Shown: one piece after another, positions 1-8,600 of the stretch
How the letters are laid out: each line of letters begins with the position of its first letter
Numbering within the stretch: the first letter of the stretch is position 1
NCBI GenBank assembly: GCA_050122535.1
Contig: JASFIT010000011.1
Coordinates: forward strand, 1-25,435
Length of the DNA: 25,435 nucleotides
Source: JASFEQ01 sp050122535
Lineage (GTDB): Bacteria > Desulfobacterota > DSM-4660 > Desulfatiglandales > HGW-15
Direction: 5' to 3'
The notes under the pieces: generated by a model
What the model saw: the letters and a program-made list of their open reading frames with translations, nothing else
The model's database searches: none
What the model was told of the DNA's origin: nothing
Translations under genes and position numbers: made by a program

Positions 1-902
1 TGAAAGGCCGGATCATTGGAAGGGAAGGTCGCAACATCCGGGCCATTGAGGCGGCAACCGGCGTGGACCTTATCATAGATGATACACCAGAAGCGGTGAT
101 ATTGTCTGGTTTTAATCCAGTCCGACGTGAAGTGGCAAAAATCTCTCTGGAGAGACTCATTGACGACGGAAGAATTCACCCCGCACGAATTGAAGAGATC
201 GTGGAAAAGGTTAATGGAGAAATTGAGATGAGCATCAAAGAGGCGGGTGAACAAACCACCTTTGATGTGGGTGTACATGGGATCAATTCAGAGCTCGTCA
301 AGTTAATAGGACGATTGAAATACCGCTCCAGTTATGCACAGAACGTACTACAGCATTCCAAAGAGGTGAGTTTCATTTGTGGGGTGATGGCCTCAGAGCT
401 TGGATTGAACATAAGACGGGCAAAAAGGGCGGGATTGCTTCATGATATCGGTAAAGCCGTGGACCACGAAGTGGAGGGTCCCCACGCGCTGATCGGTGCT
501 GATTTGGCAAAGAGATTTGGGGAGTCAAACGAGGTGGTTCATGCCGTTGCTGCGCATCACGAGGAAATACCCCCCGAATCCGTTCTGGCCATTCTGGTCC
601 AGGCAGCGGATACCTTGTCAGGTGCGAGGCCGGGGGCACGTCAGGAAATGCTGGAGTCCTATGTGAAAAGGCTGGAAGACTTGGAAAAGATTGCAAGTTC
701 TTTCAATGGGGTAAGTAAATCCTATGCTATTCAGGCGGGCCGAGAGATTAGGATCATGGTAGAAGGGGATGCAGTTAATGATGATCAGGCCTTTATTCTA
801 TCCAAAGACATAGCCCAAAAGATAGAGAATGAGTTGACCTATCCCGGACAAATCAAGGTTACCGTGATACGGGAAATCAGGGCAGTGGATTACGCCAGGT
901 AA
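1..902 (+). CDS. rny: Ribonuclease Y, 5'-truncated by the window edge
   Basis: RNase Y is a membrane-anchored endoribonuclease that starts mRNA decay. The reading frame is open from base 3, so the upstream half (membrane anchor, coiled coil, start of the KH domain) lies outside the window. What remains opens with the end of a KH domain, with the GRIIGREGRNIRAIE signature followed by TGVDLIIDDTPEAV. An HD phosphohydrolase domain follows: the metal-binding HD is in the GLLHDIGKAVDHE stretch and more histidines lie in the AVAAHHEEIP stretch. The C-terminus reads VTVIREIRAVDYAR, as is usual for the family, and ends at TAA 900-902. The visible part is about 300 residues of a family normally a little over 500 long. 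Identification is secure from the KH/HD combination and motif order. Confidence 0.97.
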   Translation, partial: KGRIIGREGRNIRAIEAATGVDLIIDDTPEAVILSGFNPVRREVAKISLERLIDDGRIHPARIEEIVEKVNGEIEMSIKEAGEQTTFDVGVHGINSELVKLIGRLKYRSSYAQNVLQHSKEVSFICGVMASELGLNIRRAKRAGLLHDIGKAVDHEVEGPHALIGADLAKRFGESNEVVHAVAAHHEEIPPESVLAILVQAADTLSGARPGARQEMLESYVKRLEDLEKIASSFNGVSKSYAIQAGREIRIMVEGDAVNDDQAFILSKDIAQKIENELTYPGQIKVTVIREIRAVDYAR

Positions 903-910
903 ACCACTGA

Positions 911-988
911 CATTTATCATCTATCATTGTTCATTGCTCATTTATCATCGGAAAAATGATAAATGATAAATGCTAAATGCAAAATGTT
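911..988. repeat. Palindromic array of 7-bp repeats between rny and the next gene
   Basis: Six consecutive heptads of CAT-type (CATTTAT, CATCTAT, CATTGTT, CATTGCT, CATTTAT, CATCGGA) occupy 911-952. Five heptads of AAATG-type (AAATGAT twice, AAATGCT, AAATGCA, AAATGTT) occupy 954-988. The two sets are approximate reverse complements, so the spacer can fold into a long AT-rich hairpin. The innermost stem is perfect: 11 bp, 938-948 with 956-966, loop 949-955. It has no U-run and is AT-rich, so it is not a typical intrinsic terminator. It sits directly upstream of the ribosome binding site of the next gene. Confidence 0.8.
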
Positions 989-1003
989 CATTAGGTGGCT
1001 TCT

Positions 1004-1423
1004 ATGGATGATAAGACCCTATTTGACAAGAGTGGAAATCCTGTTGCCTATATTGCTGATGATTACAATACGACCATTTACCTGTGGAATGGATCTCCCG
1101 TGGCCTACATTTATGAGGGAGAGTATGTTTACGGGATCAATGGCCGCCACCTGGGATGGTGGCTTGATGAGATTCTATACAATGCTGATGGGGATAGGAT
1201 CGCTTTCACATCCGGGACCTGTCCTGTGGCCATTGGAAAAGAATCCCCGAAAGACAAGAAGCAGAGAATGGAAGAAATCAGGCCGAGATGGAAGGCACCT
1301 CCGTTGCCTAAATTGCGTTTCGATTTTGCCAGTCAAGACCTGGTGGACTTTTTCAGGGAGGGGCAGATCGCTAGGTTTTATGAAGAGTCTCCACCCGAAG
1401 AATCTCAGGAAAAAGAGACTTAG
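1004..1423 (+). CDS. Small four-repeat protein resembling the 4-fold beta flower family
   Basis: Function is unknown. The N-terminal 70 residues contain four aligned 12-residue units: LFDKSGNPVAYI (6-17), IYLWNGSPVAYI (25-36), VYGINGRHLGWW (42-53) and LYNADGDRIAFT (58-69). Each has glycine at position 6 and a hydrophobic-small-aromatic end. This is the pattern I associate with 4-fold beta flower domains, which are small propeller-like folds. Residues 75-139 are charged and proline-rich, with PPLPKLRFDF in the middle, and are probably a tail. There is no signal peptide or membrane segment. The ATG at 1004 is preferred over the GTG at 995 because AGGTGG (993-998) lies 5 bases before it. It sits between rny and polA, with no evidence for a partner. 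The family name comes from recalled pattern, not a search. Confidence 0.75.
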   Translation: MDDKTLFDKSGNPVAYIADDYNTTIYLWNGSPVAYIYEGEYVYGINGRHLGWWLDEILYNADGDRIAFTSGTCPVAIGKESPKDKKQRMEEIRPRWKAPPLPKLRFDFASQDLVDFFREGQIARFYEESPPEESQEKET

Positions 1424-1528
1424 GGATTTTATCAAAATTCCGCCTGGGATTTAGCGCCCTATCATAGAACCTGCCTATTTTCTTGTCTGTTTTTTGTGCA
1501 TATACCGGTCATGCGGGAATGATATTCT

Positions 1529-4213
1529 ATGGGCCAAGAGAGAGAAATTGTTTACCTGGTAGACGGGAGTTCATATATCCATAGAGCCTATCATGCCATC
1601 AGAAATCTCTCCAATTCAAAAGGCCTTCCTACGAACGCCACATTTGGCTTCACAAGAATGATCCTGAAGCTTATTGAGGAAAAAACCCCCAAATACATTG
1701 CCGTTGTATTGGATGCCAAAGGGCCCACTTTCAGACATGAGATCTATAAGGATTATAAGGCGACGAGGCCACCAATGCCTGAGGATCTTGTCCAACAACT
1801 CCCCTACATCCAGGCCATCTTAAAGGGCTTAGGAATAAGAACGATAGAAAAAGAGGGCTATGAGGCTGATGATGTTATTGGCACTCTGGCGAGAATGGGA
1901 GCAGAGAAGGATTTCCGGGTTCTTATAGTGACTGGGGACAAGGATTTCAGGCAACTCATATCCCCTAAAATATCTCTGTTGGATACGATGAAGGACAAAT
2001 ATACGGATTATGAAGCCTTTACAAAGGAATATGGCTTGGAGCCCGCTCAGGTTATCGATCTTATGGGCCTCTCTGGGGACAGCGTCGATAACATCCCTGG
2101 TGTGCCTGGCGTAGGGGAAAAAACGGCTTTGAGCCTGATTCAGGAGTTTGGTTCTCTTGAGGGGGTCTTTGAAGGTGTCCAAGAGATTAAAAAAAAGAAA
2201 TTGAAAGAGAATCTTGAAAAGTCTCAAGAGGCGGCTGTCCTGAGCAAGAGGCTGGTGACCATAGATCAGCACACCCCAATTGATGAGGACGTGGAAGATC
2301 TGAGGGTCGAAGGACCCAAAAGCCAGGAACTCTCTGCAATATTTCGGGAACTTGAATTCAAATCGCTCTGGGAGAAATTCGCTGTACGTGAGGAGCATGG
2401 AGAAAAGGATTACCGCCTTTGTCTGTCAGAAGAGGACCTTTTATCCTTAATAGAGAAAATAAAGCAAAAGGGTATGGTCTGCATCGACACGGAAACCACG
2501 AGTCAAGATCCACTCCGGGCAGACCTTGTGGGGATATCCTTTTCGTGTGAAGCGAACGAGGCACATTACTTGCCTGTGGGCCATTCTTGTGCAGGAGCAC
2601 CTGAACAACTGGATCGTTCAAATGCACTCGAGGCACTGAAAGATGTATTGGAAGAGAAGAAAATAGCCAAGATAGGACAAAACATAAAATATGATGCACT
2701 CGTGTTCAGGTGCTATGGCGTGGAGCTCCAGGGTATTCACTTCGATACCATGATTGCCTCCTACGTGATCAATCCGAGCCAGAGACAACATAATCTGAAT
2801 TATCTTGCTCAACATTACCTGAACCACAAAATGCGCTCTTACGAGGAGCTTGTGGGTAAGGGCAAGAAAAAGAAGAGCTTCTCAGACATTGAGGTGGAAG
2901 GGGCGAAGGCCTATTCCTGTGAAGATGCAGACGTTACTTTGCAGTTGATGTCCGTTCTGCAAAAAGCGCTTGAGTCGGATCAGAATCAGGATCTCTTCTA
3001 CCACATGGAAATGAGACTGGTGCCTGTTCTCATGGATATGGAATTTGCCGGCATCAGAATTGATATCCCGTTCTTCCACGAGATGTCGGAACGCTTTGCC
3101 TTACAGATCAAGAAGATTGAAGAAGAGATATTCGAAGAGGCGGGGATGGAGTTCAACATCAATTCCCCGCAGCAGCTGGGCTATGTACTCTTTGAAAAAC
3201 TCCAGCTTCCTGTCCAGAAAAAGACGAGCAAGACCAAAAGCTACTCCACGGATGTGAAGGTCTTAAAGAAGCTATCGGCACTCCCACATAAGACCCCGAA
3301 ACTTTTACTCAGATACAGGACGTTGAGCAAATTGAAATCCACGTACCTGGATGCGCTGGTCAAGATGGTCAATCCTTCAACAGGCAGAATCCATACCTCG
3401 TTTAACCAAACAGTCACAGCCACAGGTCGTTTGAGCAGCAGCAATCCGAACCTTCAGAATATCCCCGTAAGAGGAGAAGAAGGACGGGAGATTCGAAAAG
3501 GTTTTGTTGCAGATGAAGGGTACTATCTGCTTTCAGCCGACTACAGCCAGGTGGAATTGCGCGTTTTTGCCCACTATTCGGGAGATCCGTCCTTTGTGGA
3601 GGCGTTTGAAAGGGAGGAGGATATTCACGCCAAAACAGCCTCAGAGATTTTAGATGTGTCAGGAAAAGCGGTGACCACAGACATGCGACGTATTGCCAAG
3701 GCCATCAACTTTGGCATTATTTACGGCATGGGCCCCCAGAGACTGGCCCAGGAATTGGGGATAGACAATAAAACGGCCAAACACCATATTGAAACCTACT
3801 ACAAGAGATACGAGGGTGTAACAAAATACAGGGAACAGATGATCAACCTGGCCCGGGAAAAGGGGTATGTGACGACCCTTTTCAACAGGAGGCGGTACCT
3901 GCCCGAAATTAATCATAGCCAACAGAGGTTCAGAGCGGAGGCCGAACGCATGGCCATCAATACACCCATTCAGGGGACAGCAGCAGATCTGATCAAGAAG
4001 GCGATGATTAATATTCATGATAGAATAGGAAAGGCAAATCTCAGAACAAAAATGATCCTCCAAGTCCATGATGAGCTTCTTTTTGAGGTCCCAGAGGATG
4101 AAATTGATCTCGTTCGCCCCATGGTTAAGGAGGAGATGGAAGGGGTTCATCCCCTTGACGTACCCCTCAAAGTGGATGTGAAGGTGGGAAGAAATTGGGA
4201 CGAGGCACATTGA
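1529..4213 (+). CDS. polA: DNA polymerase I
   Basis: PolA fills gaps during excision repair and removes Okazaki-fragment primers. At 894 residues it is close to the usual full length, with all three domains. The 5'-3' exonuclease occupies about residues 1-290: VDGSSYIHRAYHA at the start, GYEADDVIGTLA, VTGDKDFRQL, and a helix-hairpin-helix in DNIPGVPGVGEKTA. The 3'-5' exonuclease occupies about 310-490 and appears active: D320 and E322 in DTETT, then IGQNIKYD, then the tyrosine/aspartate motif AYSCEDADVTLQL. The polymerase domain has motif A LSADYSQVELR (D671), motif B RRIAKAINFGIIYG and motif C QVHDELLFEVP (D848, E849). The ATG is preceded only by a weak GGGA-type ribosome binding site. Family assignment is certain. 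Confidence 0.98.
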   Translation: MGQEREIVYLVDGSSYIHRAYHAIRNLSNSKGLPTNATFGFTRMILKLIEEKTPKYIAVVLDAKGPTFRHEIYKDYKATRPPMPEDLVQQLPYIQAILKGLGIRTIEKEGYEADDVIGTLARMGAEKDFRVLIVTGDKDFRQLISPKISLLDTMKDKYTDYEAFTKEYGLEPAQVIDLMGLSGDSVDNIPGVPGVGEKTALSLIQEFGSLEGVFEGVQEIKKKKLKENLEKSQEAAVLSKRLVTIDQHTPIDEDVEDLRVEGPKSQELSAIFRELEFKSLWEKFAVREEHGEKDYRLCLSEEDLLSLIEKIKQKGMVCIDTETTSQDPLRADLVGISFSCEANEAHYLPVGHSCAGAPEQLDRSNALEALKDVLEEKKIAKIGQNIKYDALVFRCYGVELQGIHFDTMIASYVINPSQRQHNLNYLAQHYLNHKMRSYEELVGKGKKKKSFSDIEVEGAKAYSCEDADVTLQLMSVLQKALESDQNQDLFYHMEMRLVPVLMDMEFAGIRIDIPFFHEMSERFALQIKKIEEEIFEEAGMEFNINSPQQLGYVLFEKLQLPVQKKTSKTKSYSTDVKVLKKLSALPHKTPKLLLRYRTLSKLKSTYLDALVKMVNPSTGRIHTSFNQTVTATGRLSSSNPNLQNIPVRGEEGREIRKGFVADEGYYLLSADYSQVELRVFAHYSGDPSFVEAFEREEDIHAKTASEILDVSGKAVTTDMRRIAKAINFGIIYGMGPQRLAQELGIDNKTAKHHIETYYKRYEGVTKYREQMINLAREKGYVTTLFNRRRYLPEINHSQQRFRAEAERMAINTPIQGTAADLIKKAMINIHDRIGKANLRTKMILQVHDELLFEVPEDEIDLVRPMVKEEMEGVHPLDVPLKVDVKVGRNWDEAH

Positions 4214-4276
4214 AATGCCTAAAGTGGCTAACCTGAACTAAAGTGACTAAAGTGAGCTAGAGTGCCTAAAGCGGCT
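4213..4276. repeat. Degenerate CTAAAGTG repeat cluster
   Basis: CTAAAGTG occurs at 4219-4226, 4238-4245 and 4247-4254. Close variants CTAGAGTG (4257-4264) and CTAAAGCG follow at intervals of about 9-10 bases. The cluster begins immediately at the polA stop codon. No coding potential or stable hairpin is evident. It resembles the low-complexity spacer repeats seen at 911-988 and 25072-25099 in style but not in sequence. Confidence 0.65.
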
Positions 4277-4334
4277 GAACTAAGCTAGTCTCGTGTCCCA
4301 AGAGTTCTTTGTATAAATAAGGCTCGCATAAGAG

Positions 4335-4419
4335 GTCATTGCGACAGCCGCGGAAGCGGGGGGAAGCAATCTCATTTTGTGAAAGTTACTGTTTTCGCTA
4401 GCTTGCAAGAGATTGCCTC
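4335..4419. repeat. GTCATTGCG/GCAATCTC intergenic repeat element
   Basis: The block opens with GTCATTGCGA, continues through a purine-rich GCGGAAGCGGGGGG stretch and reaches GAAGCAATCTC (4363-4373). After a 35-base middle, GAGATTGCCTC (4409-4419) is the reverse complement of that arm with one mismatch (10 of 11). Elements of the form GTCATTGCGA...GCAATCTC are, from memory, dispersed non-coding repeats in many bacteria. Only one copy is visible here. Confidence 0.6.
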
Positions 4420-4420
4420 T

Positions 4421-4468
4421 CGGCCGTGAGCCAGTCGAACGGCAGATGGGCGTTTTGCGACAGCCTCA
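4421..4468 (-). repeat. 48-bp dispersed repeat, copy 1 (inverted relative to 16406-16453)
   Basis: The reverse complement of these 48 bases matches 16406-16453 at 44 positions. Shared cores include TGAGGCTGTCG, AAAACGCCCATCTGCCGTTCG and GGCTCACGGCC. Differences are at four positions, two of them within one 3-base patch. The two copies are 12 kb apart, both intergenic and in opposite orientation. Copy 2 is the left end of a larger structured element; here only this end is preserved. Confidence 0.85.
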
Positions 4469-4644
4469 GGAATAATCTTAAAGAATAGTTGGCATTTTGC
4501 TCATTTATGTTTATTTTAAAAAATTATACTTTTTTAATCTGGTTTAAACAGAGTCACCTGCCTGTTGGCACCTGAATTGGGCAACCATCGGTTGGTAATG
4601 GCGAAGTTCAAGTGACTAATGACTAATCGCAAAGGCTACTTGCT

Positions 4645-5562
4645 ATGACTTATACGTTCGGCCCAGTCCCATCGAGGCGATTGGGCCTTTCCCTCGGTGT
4701 TGATCTGATACCAGCGAAAACCTGCACCTACGATTGTTTGTACTGTCAGGTGGGCGGGACAACGCAGAAAACTGTCCAAACCGACGCCTTCGTGCCCATC
4801 CAGAAGGTCCTTGATGAATTAAAGAAACGGCTTGAGATATTCACGCCTGATGCCATTACTCTCTCCGGATCCGGTGAACCCACACTCCATTCGGAAATAG
4901 ATCAGCTTATCGCCTCCATCAAAAGAATAACAGACACAAAAATAGCCATCTTGACGAACGGATCTCTTTTCTGGCAAGAGGTTGTCAGACGACGTGTTTC
5001 TGGCGCAGATATCATCATGCCCACCTTGACGACGGCTTTTGAGGAAACTTTTAGAACCATACACAGGTCGCACCCAGAATTGAACTTGAAAAGTATCATT
5101 GAGGGATTGAAGCGTTTGCGCCAAATGTATAACGGCCAAATTTTTTTAGAAGTGTTTCTCCTTGCCCAAATCAATGACAGCGACAAGGAGTTGGAAGGAC
5201 TTAAAGAGGTCATTGATGTGATCTCTCCAGACAAGATTCAATTGAATACTGTTGTGCGGCCGCCCTCGGATCAGAGTGCCATATCCCTTGACATGATAAG
5301 ACTGGAAGAGATAAGAGACTTCTTTGGCGAAAGGGCGGAGATCATTGCCGAGGCACCATTGAGAAGGAAATGGGGGCAGCACGCCGCCATAGTGGAGAGC
5401 ATTTTGGAGATGGCCAAAAGGAGGCCATTGAGAGCCTTGGATGTAGCAACCCTATTTGACATGCCTCTAGAGGAGGCAGAGGGAGTTGTAAAGGGACTTG
5501 AGATCAAAGGGACCCTTCGTCAGCAGGAACATTTGGGAGAAGTATACTACAGGCTAGGATGA
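4645..5562 (+). CDS. Radical SAM protein, COG0731 type with C-terminal winged-helix-like region
   Basis: The substrate is unknown. The N-terminus reads GPVPSRRLGLSLGVDLIP, then carries the iron-sulfur-binding C-x3-C-x2-C at C27, C31 and C34 (CTYDCLYC). Next comes ITLSGSGEPTLH, a glycine-rich SAM-binding region, and IAILTNGSLF, which fits the radical SAM barrel. At 305 residues it matches the group often annotated simply as radical SAM protein or Fe-S oxidoreductase, related to but shorter than wybutosine-synthesis enzymes. The last ~70 residues (RRPLRALDVATLFDMPLEEA to the end) look like a small winged-helix domain that could bind nucleic acid or a peptide. AAAGG at 4631-4635 precedes the ATG. 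It stands alone between two spacers, so context does not suggest a substrate. Confidence 0.9.
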   Translation: MTYTFGPVPSRRLGLSLGVDLIPAKTCTYDCLYCQVGGTTQKTVQTDAFVPIQKVLDELKKRLEIFTPDAITLSGSGEPTLHSEIDQLIASIKRITDTKIAILTNGSLFWQEVVRRRVSGADIIMPTLTTAFEETFRTIHRSHPELNLKSIIEGLKRLRQMYNGQIFLEVFLLAQINDSDKELEGLKEVIDVISPDKIQLNTVVRPPSDQSAISLDMIRLEEIRDFFGERAEIIAEAPLRRKWGQHAAIVESILEMAKRRPLRALDVATLFDMPLEEAEGVVKGLEIKGTLRQQEHLGEVYYRLG

Positions 5563-5629
5563 TATAAGGCTGGCATATGGCATTGGCTTGGCACGAGATC
5601 TAAAGCGCAGCAAATTGTAGAGGTTCGTT

Positions 5630-8600
5630 ATGGAGAAGGATATGAATGTGAGGGATTCCGAAGGTTATTATGTGGGTATTGATGCAGGATCTGTGAGCCT
5701 GAACTGTGTCGTCATTGACCAGGAAAAGGAAATCGTCTACGAGTCGCCTTACAAGCGTCATCTGGGCAAGGTAGAAGAAGAGGTACTGGAGCTCTTCCAG
5801 GATCTGTACCAACGGTTTGGTCAAAAAAAGATTAAGGCCGTAGCATTTACGGGCAACCATGGCCAGAAGATCAGCCAGAGGGTGGGTGGCTTCTATGAGT
5901 TCGAAACCATCAGCGAGGTGCTCGGATCTTTGCGCGTGAGACCGGATGCAAAGAGTATCATCAGCATGGGGGGGCAGGATATTGCCCTCTTTCAGGTGAG
6001 CCATGACGGGGTGAGTTGGGAACTGGAATATTTCAACACAAACGGGCCATGTGCATCGGGTACGGGTTCATTCATAGACCAGCAGGCCCAGCGCCTGGCC
6101 ACGGCCATCTATTCGGAGGAGGTGGACATCTCCCAAGACCAGACGGATAGCATTTTGGAGGACTTCATCAAGCTGGGACTTGGGAGCGAAAAACCTTCAA
6201 ATGTGGCTTGTCGCTGCACTGTTTTTACCAAATCAGACATGATCCATCTTCAGAACAAAGGGGAGAAGCTTGAAGACATTATCTATGGACTACATGTGGG
6301 AAATGCAAGGAACTACATGAGCACCATTGTTTGCAATCGTGTCCTTGAGAATCCCATCCTGTTCATTGGCGGACTTTCTATGAATGAACTCCAAGTGCGC
6401 GCTTTCAGAGACTACTTTCCTAGGCTGATCGTACCGACGCAAAACGCCTCTGTGGGGGCCCTGGGCGTAGCACTTCATGCCCTTGATTTGGGCCTGCAGA
6501 ATAATCTGCACCTTGAGGCGTCTAAATTGATTGTGGGGGAGGAGACTTCTGAGTTTCCCGTAGCCCCCAAACTGGAACTGAAAGAGACGTATTTCCCTGA
6601 GGACAACGAAGTGCGAAAGCGATCCTTTCCAGAGAAAGAACGCGTTTATCTTGGCATCGACGTAGGTTCCACCACAACCAAATACGCTTTGATCGATGAG
6701 AATCGTGAGATCATCCATAAGAGTTATGTGCACACCCAAGGAAAACCGATAGAGGTGACCCAGGGGCTACTAAGGATCATACGGGATGAAATAGGTGACA
6801 AGGTACAGATCATCGGTACAGCCACCACGGGTTCGGGGAGGAACGTGGTAGGGGATTTTCTCAACGCGGACCTCATCATTGATGAGATCACAGCCCATGC
6901 CCGAGGCGCTGTGGAGATCGACTCCAGCATTGATACCATCTTCGAGATTGGGGGACAGGACTCAAAATATATCTATATCTCAAACGCCTACCCGCTTGAC
7001 TTCGATATGAACAAGGTCTGTGCTGCAGGCACGGGGAGTTTTCTACATGAGCTGGCCAACAAGTACGGCATCAACATTGTGGGTGAGTTCCAGGAGATTG
7101 CCCTCTCCTCAGACGCCCCGGTTAAGCTGGCAGAGCGATGCACAGTCTTTATGGAGTCAGACCTTGTCTCTTATCTTCAGAAAGGGCTTCCACGGGACGA
7201 CCTGATTGCGGGTCTGTGCTATGCCATCGTGTATAACTACCTCAACCGCGTTGTGGGGAAGAGAAAGACAGGACAACGGGTGATGTTTTTGGGCGGGCCC
7301 TCTCTGAACAAGGCCGTGGTGGCGGCCTTTGAGAATGTTTTGGGCTGGGGGCTTGTGGTTCCCAAACACAGGGAGGTGCTCGGTGCCTTTGGCGCAGCCA
7401 TCAGCCTTCAGGAAAAGATGGCATTGGAAAATACCAAAAAAAGCAGCTTCAGGGGGCTGGACAGTGCCATAAATGATCAGATGGATTACAACGAGAAAGT
7501 CTGCCGTGCAGATGCCAGTTGCCATAACCAGTGCAAGCTCAAGATCTATGACTTTGACGGTCGAAAGAGTATCTGGGGAGGCGAGTGTGGCCGCTATGAG
7601 TTGATCAGGGGCAGGGGCAGAAAGAAGGAGAACTATTTTCTCCTGAGAGAGAAAATCTGGCAGTCCCACATGGAGGGTGCGTATGAAGAGCTGAAGGGGG
7701 AACCCATCATGGAGGTGGACGGAAGGCCCACCATGGGCATGCAGAGAAGCCTTTACTCTCTGCAGACCGGCGTATTGTGGGCCCATTTCTTTGATAGACT
7801 GGGATATAGGGTCGTGTTTACGCCCCCCACCAACAGTCAGATCTCCAGTGCTGGCATCGAGGCCATGACCTCGGAGACCTGCTATCCCATAAAAGTCTCC
7901 CACGGTCATGTAAAGGCACTTATTGGAAAGACAAGATATCTTTTCCTCCCCAGCATTATCAACATGCCAACACCGAAGGAATCTGAAAGGGGTTTTTATT
8001 GCCCACTCGTATCCTCCAACCAGTATATGGTTCGTGTGGCCCTAGACCTGGACAAGGCCTCTATCCTGAGCCCTATCATTCACTTGAAATATGACACCTC
8101 CACGCTGGCCCTAGAGTTGAGCGGGCAGCTGTCAAAGAAGCTGGGGAAGAGCCGATCAGAAATCGAGAGGGCTCTGGAATATGCCTTGGAAAGACAGAAT
8201 GTGTTCGTCGATGAAATGTATGCGATGGGAAGGGAGATCATTGAGACCCATCCCGCCGATATGCCCTTGGTGTTGGTCACGGGTCGGCCTTATAACCTCT
8301 ACGATGAGAGGTTGAATTTGCGGTTGGGTCAGAATATGGCCAAAATCGGTGTGGACGCCGTGCCCATGGACTTCATAGATGTGAGTGATGTGGACCTCTC
8401 AGATTTTCCCGCCATGTACTGGGGGCTGGGGGCACAGATACTGAGGACGGCGCGGTTTATAAATGAACGCCCCAACTATTTTGGGCTCCATATCACCAAT
8501 TTCAGCTGCGGGGCGGACTCCTTTATTGAACATTTTTACAAGCATATCATGGGTGATAAGCCCTATCTCATCCTAGAACTGGACGAGCATAGTGCTGTTG

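Larger units (their letters stand above)
4214..4644. other. Repeat-filled spacer between polA and the radical SAM gene
   Basis: No coding region is supported in these 431 bases. It holds three repeat blocks, listed separately: degenerate CTAAAGTG units just after polA, a GTCATTGCG...GCAATCTC inverted-arm element, and a 48-bp block shared with the spacer near 16.4 kb. An AT-rich stretch follows (about 4500-4545, including TATACT at 4525-4530), which could host a promoter, but no well-spaced -35 is seen. A small hairpin, CAACC-ATC-GGTTG, lies near 4581-4593. Just before the next gene there is GTGACTAATGACTAATC, related to the heptad repeats seen elsewhere in the window. Confidence 0.7.

Noticed and set aside
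911..988. Intrinsic terminator of rny
   Set aside because: The hairpin is almost entirely AT and is not followed by a T-run on the plus strand.
963..1454. Longer open frame overlapping the four-repeat protein gene
   Set aside because: It starts inside the heptad repeat, has no ribosome binding site and its translation is rich in Met, Trp and Arg without pattern. The 1004-1423 frame has the repeats and the ribosome binding site.
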